From the NCBI GenBank assembly GCA_014529385.2, contig CM043959.1, positions 56,259,753-56,323,752 on the forward strand: a DNA stretch of 64,000 nucleotides, written 5' to 3'. This document shows, in pieces, positions 21,991 to 32,860 of the stretch (its first letter is position 1; each line of letters opens with the position of its first letter). The notes under the pieces are model-generated. The model searched no databases. It worked only from the letters and a program-made list of their open reading frames with translations, and was not told where the DNA came from. Made by a program: the position numbers and the translations under genes. This DNA is from Adiantum capillus-veneris (lineage: Eukaryota; Streptophyta; Polypodiopsida; Polypodiales; Pteridaceae).

Positions 21991-22734
21991 CTCAAACAAG
22001 AGGACCAATCTTTCGCCACACCATTTGTACAATCAGATCACGTATGGAAACCTCTCTAATCACCAACTGCTCCAATCTACCAATGTTCGCCAATAGAGAT
22101 CAGGAAAATCTGGGTTAAAAAGTCCATCATGCAAACCAATACAAAGAAATTATGGATACTAAAAGGACAAGGCAATGCATGCCCACCCACGATGCATCAA
22201 CATAAATCTGACCTCGACAAATTGACCAAGGCTTTTATCAAGAAACCTAGGCCAATCCAATCTCAACATCGATAAGAAAACTAGGTCAAGTGGGTATATA
22301 AACCAAAATAGCGTAGCTCACCGGATGCCTCGCCAATGACGACCACATCTAAGCAATTTAATGGCGACCAAAACAGAGCCCGCAATCACAAAACAAGGTA
22401 AAGTCACAACTTCAGGAGGCCACTGTCAAACAAAGAGCACGTATTCTACAATTACTTCTGTTTGGACCACGCAGCTTCACCATCAAAATCCACTGAACTT
22501 ATTGTTCAGAACCCATCTCTTGCACATCATTTTGTTACCACATGCATATCCTCGATTCGCATCATAGAGCCAAAATATACGGCTATGCATAGACACATAC
22601 TTCGTTCCCATGCACTCCGACACATGTTCATCTGTGACAACTCACTCTCGGAAGGGGGAAAAATACAGCAGGATCATCATTTTGTATATTATCATCTTTT
22701 CTTTTCCTTTAACAAGCTTTTTAGAGCCTTATAA
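21991..22734 (+). pseudogene. TatB tail with W-x-K motifs
   Basis: A broken continuation of the retropepsin-like frame has KIWVKKSIMQTN, KLWILKGQ and KWVYKPK at about 22,110-22,310, like the W-x-P-K repeats in TatA and TatC. A later frame at 22,462-22,734 is not recognised. Confidence 0.45.
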
Positions 22735-23941
22735 ACCCTTAGCCGGCATAATCATGAGCCATACTGACATCATCTAAATACTAGGTTAAGAATATGTATG
22801 TATAAGAGAATACACTAATTTTGGCTAATTTTTGGCCAAATATTAATAATTGTAAATATTTTTTCTTTAATAAAAAGCTTAAAACGACAGATAACAACAA
22901 AAATTGATAAGTCAAGCCCAGAAAGTCGGAATTGACTTTTGAAAGCAAACGCTAAAACTTCAAATCAAGGGCTTCAAACATGGCAAATATGGAAAGGTTT
23001 GGCACACAACAAATTTTGAGCCAACTTCTAAAGGATCAAAACTACAGAATGGAGACCATTTGTCGACCGAATATCAGAATAAAGAACGGTTTGAACTGTA
23101 GGTGATATGAACAGCAAGATATGATCAATGGAGGTAAGTATGAATGGGGCATTCCTAGTAGACTAGGAACATATAGCCAAATGGGGTAACATAAGCTCAT
23201 TTGCATTCAAAGAGAGAGAGAAAGAGAGCCACAGAAGCATACGGTTTTTCGCTTTGTTTTTGCCCACTGCGACTACCTCGGTAGCTCTTACTACATCGGA
23301 TTTTATAGGTATGATCATTAACCCTATAAAAACATGTATGCATGCCCCATAGTGCATCAACATTGCCAAAACAACAGATCATAGTAGATCAAAGTCACAA
23401 AATTTGCAAACTGTCATGACCAATGGGGAACTTCAAAACTCATTCAAAACCAAAAACTTTTCATCAACAGACCCCTGGTAATTGGTAGAATCAGGCAAAG
23501 CAAAAAAAGTTGCAAAAGGTGGTGGAACATGGATCGTAATCCATGTTCCTCAAACCCTAAATTCAGAAAAAAATGTACAGTAGCATCCACATCTGGCTAG
23601 GAACAACCTCCTCTGGCTGGAATTGCAAAATGCTTCCCAACATGGATCGCGATCCATGTACCTTTTTGCCAAAATCATGGCAAGAGTGGTTCATTGCCTA
23701 GGGGATGCACTGGTGCTGAAGAAATGATCACAAAAAATGCTCCTAAAATCATCAAGCCCTCATGGTTTGATGCCTTCAGTCTGCAAATGGTCTTTTGGCC
23801 ATAATCAAAGGCCAAATGGTATGTTCTAGCAAATGTTTTAGTCTAACATCTCAGGGCCTAGTAGGACTAACAGGGGAATTTGGAGAAAAATAATTTGTGT
23901 TTGGAGGTGATAACAACATACGAGCGCCCACCTAGCCAAGG
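22735..23941 (+). other. TatB 3' untranslated region with two palindromes
   Basis: No gene is seen. A 24-bp palindrome lies at 23,525-23,548 (arms GAACATGGAT/ATCCATGTTC) and a perfect 20-bp one, ACATGGATCGCGATCCATGT, at 23,640-23,659. A purine-rich stretch near 23,870-23,890 could be a polypurine tract for the LTR that follows. Confidence 0.6.
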
Positions 23942-24822
23942 TGCCCGTTGGGTCAGCCGGCCAAAGTTTTGATGTGGTCACATTATTTTTTCGATGTTTA
24001 ATACATCAAACCCTCTAAAAGTCTAATGCCAATCGTCTGAGTCAAAGATGTAATTTTTCCAATGATGTATGTAAAGGTCCATGAGAAGTTGACCGCCGAC
24101 CACTTTAGAAAGCCCTAGGTATATAATACACTAAGGTTAGTGTGAAAAGCAGATTATTTTTTGAAGATAAGGGACTATTGCGTAATGCACAGAGAGCTAC
24201 CTCTTTGCTCCAACTTGTAATCATCGCTTCTGTGGCTACGGTAATCCAAATTTAGTTTTGTTTCTTGCATTGTGTTCCTCTTACTCTACTCTTTCATTCA
24301 AGTGTAAGCATTCAAGATTTGGTGAAGGTTTCAAACGCATCCATTTAGGCCTTAAATCGTTGTTTTGAGTGTTTATACGCGTATTTTATGTTGTTTTGAC
24401 CCTAGGAGAGGCTTTAGGGACCCAAAAACGACCCTTTAGGATCATTCGTTTACTGTTTTTGCGTATTGTGAGACGAACGATCACGATCGTTGCACCTCTC
24501 CAGAATGTTGACAGTGATAGGATATGTTCCTGATAGTCCCCTGTAGCTTCCCTTCAAGTTTTGTGCGATTCCGATATGATTTGCATGGTGAACGGGCGTG
24601 ATGACTGTAGAGCTGTGTAGAAGGACATAGGCAGATTACTTGGCTTTAGTGCAATTGATTTTCTTGTAGAGTTACTAGTTGCATCTCTTCGAGTTCACTT
24701 CATTAGGATTGACAACCTAATGAGTTTCCATGCCTCATCCGAGTCGCTTCCCTTGTATCGATAATTTTATGTTGATGCTTGAGAGCTATGCTATGGACGT
24801 CCGTCGCGGCGACCCGCAAACA
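23942..24822 (+). repeat. TatC 5' LTR (perhaps shared with TatB)
   Basis: It begins TGCCCGTTGGGTCA (compare TatA TGACCGTTGGGTCA) and ends in CA one base before a PBS. A TATA box (TATATAAT) lies at 24,120-24,127. A palindrome AACGATCACGATCGTT sits at 24,476-24,491. The 3' end is firm; the 5' end is inferred from similarity to TatA, since no second LTR copy is in the window. TatB ends and TatC begins at this LTR, the pattern of two elements fused by LTR recombination. Confidence 0.65.
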
Positions 24823-24823
24823 T

Positions 24824-24841
24824 TGGCGCCGTTGCCGGGGA
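24824..24841 (+). promoter_or_regulatory. TatC primer-binding site, tRNA-Asp type
   Basis: TGGCGCCGTTGCCGGGGA is complementary to the 3' end of plant tRNA-Asp(GTC), the standard primer of many plant Ty3/gypsy elements. It fixes orientation (plus) and the LTR end. Confidence 0.9.
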
Positions 24842-25885
24842 ATGAATCTTAGGTGATGAGTGACCGAGTGCGTATTAAGAGTTTTCTTATTGTTCCAAAA
24901 GATAATTTCCATTCTATTTACATTTCAGTGAAGCATCTAGATAGGGGTTTAGTGCTTAGTGGAGTCTAGGGTCGGGGATTGGCTAGATCTACTCTTGAGA
25001 GATATAGAGAATTGTGAGTGAGGTTGCTTTAAGTATTTTTTCTCTTCAAATTTCTTTGTATCGATTGAGTACTAATCCATCATCTGTTTTTTATCATGTT
25101 TGTTTTGTTTGATTCATTTTCTTATGTTCTTTCATTTTTGTGCTTAGGAGTAGGATAAGTAAATCACATTCCAGTTAGATTTGGGGCAAAAGTTAGAGTT
25201 GAGAAACCAGAAAACCATAACTTTGGCAAAAAGGCCATAAGACTCTGAAATTTTGAAAATCTGACCAAACAGAGCTGAAATTGATTCAAATCACAAAGTG
25301 TTAGCACCAAACACTGGGAAACACTTGTCAGAGGGAGCAGACAAAATTTCATCAGATTTGGCCCAAGTACTACGATCGCGATCGATGTACCTCAGTGTCA
25401 GAATTGTACAAGATTTGACATGTGCCATCCTGATAAGATTCTAAACAAGTTTGTCTAAAGCAACCACACCCAAAAACATCAAAAATCAAGGAAATCAGTC
25501 CACTTGGGTAAAACTAGCCTGATAGACCCAGAAACTGCAAAATCTTGGCTTTTAGTGATCCAAATGCAAAGTGACTTGGGGAATAGCCTTAGAACACATG
25601 TGTCTACAAGCACACCAAAATTGGTCTGATTTGGCCTCTGTACAACGATCGCGATCGGTGTACCTCAGTGCCAGATTTTGACCAGAATTTACCTGTGGAC
25701 TCCCCAAGTGTATACAAACATAAAAGTCTAAAGGACCTAGGGTCAAAAACCACAAAAAACTGATCAAACCCACTGAATACAGATCAGAGTCAAAAACTGC
25801 TAAACTGGCATAGAAATTGACTTTCAGTAGACCAAAACACATTAAAACTGTGGAGGTAATCATTGGGCCAAGAATTGTTCTCGTG
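24842..25885 (+). mobile_element. TatC leader with paired palindromes
   Basis: About 1 kb of non-coding leader. CGATCGCGATCG followed by rTGTACCTCAGTG occurs at 25,373 and 25,646, 273 bp apart, inside a longer degenerate repeat (ATTTGGCC before each, CAGA after). The leader then joins directly to the zinc-knuckle part of gag. Confidence 0.75.
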
Positions 25886-27176
25886 TAGAGATAATTGGAT
25901 ATTGTTTGGAGTGTGCCATTACACACATTGTTCCTAATTGTCCAAAACACCCAAACAAACAGGGGAAAACAACAATGAATGTTGTGGGAGTGTTACCTTC
26001 TCCAAGTGGATCAGAGGCAGAACCCAAAATTCTTGTGAAGGTAGTGACTAGAGCCCAAGCAAAAGAAATTGTTGAGGACCAAGCTAATGAGGAGAAAATC
26101 AACAACCCAAACATGGGGAAACAACTAGTGTGTCAGTGAGGACTGGGAGAAAATCCTGGAAAGCCAAAAGAGATAGAATTAAACCAAAAAAGATAACAAA
26201 TCAAACTGCACTACAAACAGAATTACAAGAGACAAAGGAGCAGTTAAAACAAGAACGCGAAAACAAAACGGTGGTGAGTGATAAGAAACCAAGGAAGGCG
26301 TCTTCCGGAGGATCTGTGTTGGTAGACAAAGTCCTAGAGCCATTAGATGTTGCACTGGAAGCATATGAGGCTAGATTGAAACCCAACCAAACCCTAGAGC
26401 AACGAGGGATGAAATATCCTCATGCTGAGGTAGAGACTGAGAGGTTGAAAATGTGTAAGGAATTGGTAAAAACTGCACAGGAAATGATGCAGCCTGGAGC
26501 ACCAATTCCACCTCCAGAAACAAAACAAAAAAGTGTTGGATTTGAAATTCCTAAGGCAAAGGTTGTTGAAACATTAACTCAAAGAAAAATTGAGCTATCA
26601 TCACAAAAGGATGTGCAAGAAAAGACTGCAACACAAGAAACCAACAACCTAGAAATTCAACTAGATGATCAAGTAGTGGCCAACACCACTAATGATGCAA
26701 GGTCAAGATCACAATTTATGGCACCTATCCCAGAGATAGATGAGACATGGCCAAATGAATTGTGGGAATCAATTAGAAGTGCAAAAGATGGAAGTGCGAC
26801 TTTCCAATCTACACCCATAATTGAGGTCAATAATGGGAATGAAGTCTATCAGGGAGACATTCAATCTCTAAATGGAGATGCAGAGATGGAAGTTTCAATT
26901 GAAAGCAAACCAGAGTCCTTGAAGACCTTACCCTCATACATAGGAGAACATGAGGCTGACTCAGAGACTAGAGTGGTGCCATCTCAGAGGAAATCCATAT
27001 CCAAGATGATCGATACAAAGAGTATGCAAGAGTTGATGTCAGGTCCAATACAATGCACCATTACTCTATCTGAACTGCTTAAGATTAGACCACATGTATG
27101 GGATGAAGTAGGCAACAATTTGGGGAAGATGGGATTAAAGATACCTCATCAAGATCTACCCTCAAATGAACAATGA
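25886..27176 (+). pseudogene. TatC gag remnant: zinc knuckle and linker
   Basis: It begins YCLECAITHIVPNCPKHPN, the knuckle that in TatA is YCLECGITHLIPNC, and continues VVTRAQAKEIVEDQ. The next frame (26,130-27,176) is a 348-codon lysine/glutamate-rich helical linker with KYPHAEVETERLKMCKELVK and LKTLPSYIGEHEAD, colinear with TatA. The capsid domain that should precede the knuckle is missing: leader sequence abuts it. TatC therefore could not build particles alone. Confidence 0.7.
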
Positions 27177-27184
27177 AAAAAAAC

Positions 27185-28262
27185 TCAACAAGAAAGTGTA
27201 AACGCTAAACCTGTGCCAATAAACAAGGTGGGGGAATATTGCGAAGGAGAAGAAGGAAACACCACCTTACCTGTGGAATAAAAAGGAGTTAAAACATTGG
27301 CTATACTTGATAGTGGGGCTGGAGTAGCCATAGCCACAAAAGACATTTGGAAAAAATGGGGTAGACCAACGCTTAGGAAAACTAGAATGAAGCTGCAACT
27401 TGCAGATGGATACACGGAAAAAACTCTGGGTATCTTAGAGCAAAATATTGTGACTTCTTGTGGTATTGAATATGAACATACATTTGCAATAGTAGATTTT
27501 GGAAAAAGGAACAATTTTGATATCATTTTAGGAAGACCTTTTATGCGTCAACTTAAGATGGTTCAAGATTGGGGCTATGACTATATCTACTTGAGACATA
27601 AAAAGATCACCACAAAAATAAGCATAAAAGACCATAGCTATAGAGATGTGAATACAACTCCTTTAGAAGAAATTGACTCTACTATAGTCAATGGGAAAGG
27701 GATACCTTCGTGGCTACAAACCAAACAAGAACTTTGGATGTGTGGTGCTTCAAAGTGTGGAAGCTCAGTGAAGGAGGATTGCATCCTAGAAAGATCAAGG
27801 GACGATGAAGCTTACATACCGGAACCATTTCCAGAGGAGTTATTTGATCCATTTGGATGGGCTCAAATATTGGCAACCTTGGATGTGTGTGTAAATGAGC
27901 TAACTCCAACCAAGTTTTGTAATGAAGAAGGCTACGACCTAGTTTCATGTTTTATGTTGAAAGTGTTGAAGGAGGCTATCGAAGTTTGTGAGTGTGAAAG
28001 CAGAAAAAGTGAGACAGATAGCTACATCCTGGAGCATGAGGCAAAATTGAAAACGAAGGAAGCAGAGCAACCACAAGAATATGTCATTATTGACATACCT
28101 GAAGAAACAACAAAAGCTGTTTCAAAGAAGCCGACTCCAGAAAAAGCGCCAATGAAAGTAGATGAAGGAGAAAAGCTTCCAAGTTCAACGGCAAATCTTC
28201 AACAAACGCAAATCAAAAGAAGAATAGGGACATGGAAGAAGATGGACTATCTCCTACATTGA
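27185..28262 (+). pseudogene. TatC aspartic protease and post-protease domain
   Basis: Retropepsin: LAILDSGAGVAIATKDIWKK with D-S-G intact, TSCGIEYEHTFAIVDFG, IILGRPFMRQL. The post-protease domain has WMCGASKCGSSVKEDCILER, YIPEPFPEELFDPFGW and LATLDVCVNE. A stop at about 27,280 separates it from the linker; after it the frame is open for 321 codons. The 3' end overlaps the next frame by 31 nt in a different phase. Almost identical in architecture to TatA 9,719-10,963. Confidence 0.8.
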
Positions 28263-29116
28263 TCAAATTCAATTTATGCGGACAAACAGGGCTCAAGGTT
28301 ACATGTTCGGCCGCAATTGATCCTTATGCTACTAAGAATCTGATGACTTATGGAACGTGGATCATGATGGGAAAGCCACCAATCAATGAGCTAGAAGAAA
28401 CAGTTTACACAAGTTCAAAAATGCCGATTCCTATCTTTGGAGTGACAGAAGCTGTACTCAAATTGAGTACCGGGGAGTATAAAGATACTTTCCACATAAT
28501 CAACTCCCATCATATCAAAGAGAGTCTAGTCCTGACAGAAAGCTGGAGGAACATCTTCTTTCAACAACAATCAAAAGCTTCAACAACAACAATGGTAAGA
28601 CTCCATGAAGCTTCTCAAATCCATGCAGAGAAGAAATCGCCAACCATCACGGAAAAATGTAAAGCAAAGGTAAACATTGAAGTATATCAACCTCGCCAGA
28701 CAACTTTACCTTCAACGAGCTTCCATCAAATTTCCCATGAAGCCTCTACATCAAGAGCCACACCATCAACAATGCAATGGAAACCAAAGCAAAAAGTCTA
28801 TCAACCAAAGTTTCCATCACAAAAAAGCATCCAAAAGAAGCCGAAGAATGTCAACCAAGTGTTGGTATCCAAAGAGCACATCCAAGTCAAAGACCCAGTT
28901 TGGATACATGAGACACGGGTTCAACCACAACAACAAAAGGTGACAGGGTGGATAGCATCAAATGAGTCAATCACTACTCAAGGCTACTTCCAAGGAAACA
29001 CTAATATTTGGGCCAAAAAGCCTAAAGTAACAGCCCGGACCTACCCACCTCAACCAACGAGTTCTACATGGAACAAGACGCGCTATCAATGGAATACAAA
29101 ATACTCAGGAAAGTGA
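28232..29116 (+). pseudogene. TatC second retropepsin-like domain and W-rich tail
   Basis: The N-terminal 130 residues look like a second retropepsin: LKVTCSAAIDPYATKNLMTY (catalytic D kept but followed by P-Y rather than T/S-G), then a flap-like SSKMPIPIFGVTEAVLKLST and TFHIINSHHIKESLVL. No family-typical ILGRP end remains. It then becomes a Q/K/W-rich tail (WIHETRVQ, GWIASNES, IWAKKPK). It starts in a -1 phase relative to the first protease frame, overlapping it. TatB has a comparable domain after integrase. Confidence 0.55.
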
Positions 29117-29865
29117 AAGAACACCAACAAAAGGCAAACAAAAAGACCTTCCGAGCGGGCAACGCAAAAAGTTTGGGTACCGAAATCAAACTTCAACGAA
29201 GATACCCAACACAAACAGGTGAATCAGCGGATGATTCCAGTGAAGCTACTTGAAGCACAAAGAGTTTATGAAGGTAACACTCCAATATGGTTACCAAAAA
29301 TTGTAGCTCAATCGAGAACAATCAATCGAGAACAACGAAGAGAAGTCAAGCAGCACAAGCTTCTACCCCAAAGCAAGCAATGACAACCAAAAGCCAACAG
29401 AAGCCAATTACAACCAAGGCTGCTGCAATCTACAGATGGATACCTTGTCATCAATTACAAAATCAAGGCTTTTACAACGGAAATCATCAGGTTTGGATTC
29501 CAAAGAAGAGTGTCCATCAAATTATAGAAGAAGATAAAATGCCAAAGACGGTCACACAAGGACCAAAAACAAGATGGGTTCCAAAATTGCTAGTGGAAAC
29601 TCAATCACAGAGAACCCACACATCTCGACAATTGCTTCTCATGGAAATTAATGCAAAGGCTACATCAAGCCCTATCAGAGCTGAAGGACTTGTTTTACAA
29701 AGAAGTATCAACATACAACAAGCAAGTCAAGAGGAGCCAAAATATGCCAACCTACTTGACAAAATGGTGGCATCCAAAGACCAAAGCAATGATAGAGGCC
29801 TTAATCTCAAGAACTTATGGCATTGGGTTTCAGGCCATGAACAGGTAAGTCCAAGTCGCCATTAA
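29117..29865 (+). pseudogene. TatC tail with W-[IVL]-P-K repeats
   Basis: Across two frames: VWVPKSNFNED, IWLPKIVAQS, RWIPCHQLQNQ, VWIPKKSVHQI and RWVPKLLVETQ, spaced about 15-35 residues apart in a basic, glutamine-rich context. TatA and TatB have weaker versions. No known domain recognised; repeated aromatic-Pro-Lys units could bind nucleic acid or act as spacer. Confidence 0.5.
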
Positions 29866-30789
29866 AAATACATGGCATAAAAGTCAAGAGTCTCTTCTCT
29901 CACGCACTATACATAGTGAGTAATGAGTGGAGAAGCTTCAACATCAAAAACCCTTCTTGGAAATGTGGAAGCTATTGAGATGTCCTTGGATATCACATGT
30001 GCTACATTTGTTCCTTGAAGCACCCAGCAACTCATTTTTCACACCGCATGATTTTCTTGAAAGAATTCTTGTGTGCATATAGAGTGTCCCATAATTGGCA
30101 CTTGCATTATGCACTCTTACTTTATTTCTCCCAAGCACTCACCTTGCATGAACAGGTACTCAACTTCCAAGTGTTCAATCCCAATAAGAGCGTATACCAA
30201 AGGCATTTTTTCCCACTGGGTTTTTTCCTTTGGTCATTCAGGTTCTAGACCCTAATTTAGAAACACCCGTCACTATTCTATTGTATATATTCCTTCCATC
30301 AAATGAAACCAATAAAGAATTTGTTTCACGATCTTCAAAGAGATAAAGCGGGGCCACATTGTTCTCAACTACGCTTCGACAAGAGCAGCTCTTATCTTCA
30401 AAGATACCAACAAAGCTCTATTAACAAAGTGGCAAAGAAAATCAAATTGGAGATGCCAGTGCACACACATCAAAGTCTCAAACATTTTGAGATAGGAGCT
30501 CCAATAAAAAGTCGTATGTACCAAGAGGCAAAGTATCCAAAGAAGCAGGTATCATCGACCAACTGCACAAATGGAAAGGTAAAGCAGGATGTGCAACAAC
30601 ATGCACAAATGTCTCATCCACAACATCCAAATCACAAAGAACACATGTTCATCAATCAAAGGCAAATGGGCACCCCATTTGAACAAGTAAAACATGCCAG
30701 ATATAACTCAATCAAGGAAGGGGAGAGTCTCATCAACAAGAAGACCAGACTACAAATGGTCGTGTCAAGGGGAATGGTGCACACCTCGG
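29866..30789 (+). mobile_element. TatC 3' tail, truncated
   Basis: 29,935-30,260 matches the TatA tail (antisense at 7575-7890), including the non-coding phrase near GGGTTTTTTCC. A 172-codon frame at 30,303-30,821 has no recognised motif. No second LTR or PPT is found before the MITE, so the 3' end of TatC is lost. Confidence 0.55.
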
Positions 30790-31007
30790 CCCGGGGCGAT
30801 CACTTTTTAGAATGTGTATGATATCACGTGAGTTAACTGGAGAGGATTATTAAAAGACCAAAATGTATAAAAATGTATACATACAGAGGGGGGTGGGGGT
30901 TTTTTAAATAGGCTCACAGTGTAAGTATAGTATGTATATTGGGGTATTATTAATTACCTCTTGAACCCACGTGATATAGGGGTCTTTTGATAAGTGACTG
31001 CCCCGGG
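30790..31007. mobile_element. 218-bp MITE with 8-bp target duplication
   Basis: The ends are inverted: CCCGGGGCGATCACTT at 30,790 and the complement of CCCGGGGCAGTCACTT ending at 31,007. Imperfect similarity extends roughly 90 bp inward (both contain ATATCACGTG). The flanks are an exact 8-bp direct repeat CACCTCGG (30,782-30,789 and 31,008-31,015). An 8-bp duplication fits the hAT superfamily; terminal bases are not the classic hAT CAGGG, so family is uncertain. No coding capacity. Confidence 0.88.
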
Positions 31008-31015
31008 CACCTCGG

Positions 31016-31273
31016 GAGCTTTGGATTTAATAATGGAGTCTTTTTGGACTTGCCTACGGCTTTACCATTATTGAGCCATAAGAAGTCCGAAAGGAGCTAG
31101 CCCTCGGCAACTCTGCTAGCAATGTTAGACCTACTCCTGTACTCTCTATAATTAACCTCTTTGAGCCGTGGGTGTAGATACTTAAGAGCCAATTTTCAAA
31201 GGCTAAGAGGAGTGGAAACTAAGGTTTTAAATTGCCAAAGCATACACTAAGTACATACATAAATTTTGTTAAC
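31016..31273 (+). other. Leader-like stretch before ChrA gag
   Basis: Non-coding; contains a weak inverted repeat (AATAATGG...CCATTATT, 31,030-31,075). No LTR end or primer site recognised, so the 5' part of ChrA is missing or too decayed. Confidence 0.3.
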
Positions 31274-32860
31274 ATGGCTGACAATAATCAAGAGAGTAGA
31301 ATGAACATTGATAGCTTTGATTTTGCACCTGAAGGTGCTAATGATGATGCTCCCATGTTTGTGAATTATCTCGTCACTAGGTTGCAGCAAGCTATGGGCA
31401 ACCCTGCTTTGCAAGCCGAAGTTACTCAACAACTTCGTGCTTATGGAATTTCCCTTCCTCTCCAAGAGGAGAGAGAGCTTAGGAGGCCTCTTGAAGAGAC
31501 CCCCAAAAGAAGACTCTCTCCCATTAGAGAGGAGGAATCCAAAGAGCAAGAAAGCAATGAAAGTTTAAGTTCCTCTAAAGATGTGACTCCACGAAGACGG
31601 TGGTCTAGACGATCACCCACTCCTCCCAAGAGGAAAAGATCAACACATAGTCCTTCTCCTCATCACTCTGATAGGCAAGAGAGGAAACAAAGGAAGAAAA
31701 GGGCTAGGAAGAGATCACCCTCTTCTCCTTCTTCTTCACCTTCCTCCTCTTCCGATGAAAGTTATGGCTATTCTCCTAGAGAATACAAGAGGGGAGGACA
31801 TCGAAAATCATTTCCTGCATGGCGAAGGTCACAAAAGCTAAAGAAGTTCAAGGAAGGAGGAAAGAGTATCTCTTTTCTCACCTATGATGGCACCTTTGGT
31901 GCTACCGACAAAGTGTTGGCCTTCATCCAGCAATTTGATGCGGCCTTTGGAGACGAGGGCTTCACAGAGTCCTCAAAGCTACGCCATGTAGCTATACACT
32001 TCCAAAAATCAACTCGTCAATGGTGGGCTAGCCTTCGTGGCAATGAAGCCCCAAAGACATGGAAAACTCTACGAGTTTCCATCATGAAGCAATTCCTTGC
32101 AAGTGATGCAAAGGACAAAGTTCTTACCGAATGGCGCAGCTTGAAGCTTCTCTCTCACGAGTCTATCCACAAGTACGTAGACAAGTTTTGGGATTTACAT
32201 CTCAAAGCTACTGTCTTTCAAAAGATAGACTTTGCTGAGCAAAGACAGCAATTCTGTGCGGGATTACCTGAAGAGATGGCTAAATACATCAACTCTCAAC
32301 GGCATAGTACTATTAGTGAAGTAATCCATCACACCATGGTTGCTTCACGCATCAATTTCCATCAAGGGGCTAGACGTAATGTCAAGCCCATGGAAAACAA
32401 AGACAAAAATGATGCAAAGGGGAAAACCAATGTTCACAATACTTCCCAAGTCACTTCCAACAACAACAACAACAAAAACAACAACAATCGGTCCAAGGAT
32501 AAGGGAGTTTACAAAGGTAAAAATAAACTCTCTCCTGAAGAGCTTGAAGCTTTTCACAAGGACCATAAGTGTTTCAAGTGTGGGGAGCAAGGACATGGCT
32601 ATCGTTCTTGCCCCAAGAAGAATACTCTCAATGAGACTCCTAGGGCTTCCACCATCGAAGCTCCAAAAGAGGATACTCATTGCAAAGGATCATCACTTTC
32701 CTATGCTTGGGGAAAGGTAAGAGATCATGATGCCTTCATCTTGTTTGACCCTGGCTCTACTCTGAACTTTATATCAATGGAGTTGGCCACCAAGTTGGGC
32801 ATTCAAGCTTTTGAGATGGGAGATATGGTAATGGCTGACACAGCTTTCAAGGGACAGACA
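31274..32860 (+). pseudogene. ChrA chromovirus gag and protease
   Basis: Open from MADNNQESRMNIDSF at 31,274. An N-terminal acidic region is followed by an R/S/P-rich basic tract (31,560-31,800), a capsid domain (FLTYDGTFGATDKVLAFIQQ, RHVAIHFQKSTRQWWASLRG, QFCAGLPEEMAKYI), a zinc knuckle CFKCGEQGHGYRSC (CX2CX4HX4C intact) and a protease FILFDPGSTLNFIS (D-P-G instead of D-S/T-G). The frame stays open through the junction at about 32,860, where integrase from another element begins. Protease is truncated after about 55 residues. Gag up to there has no stops, so this part decayed slowly or is young. Confidence 0.85.
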
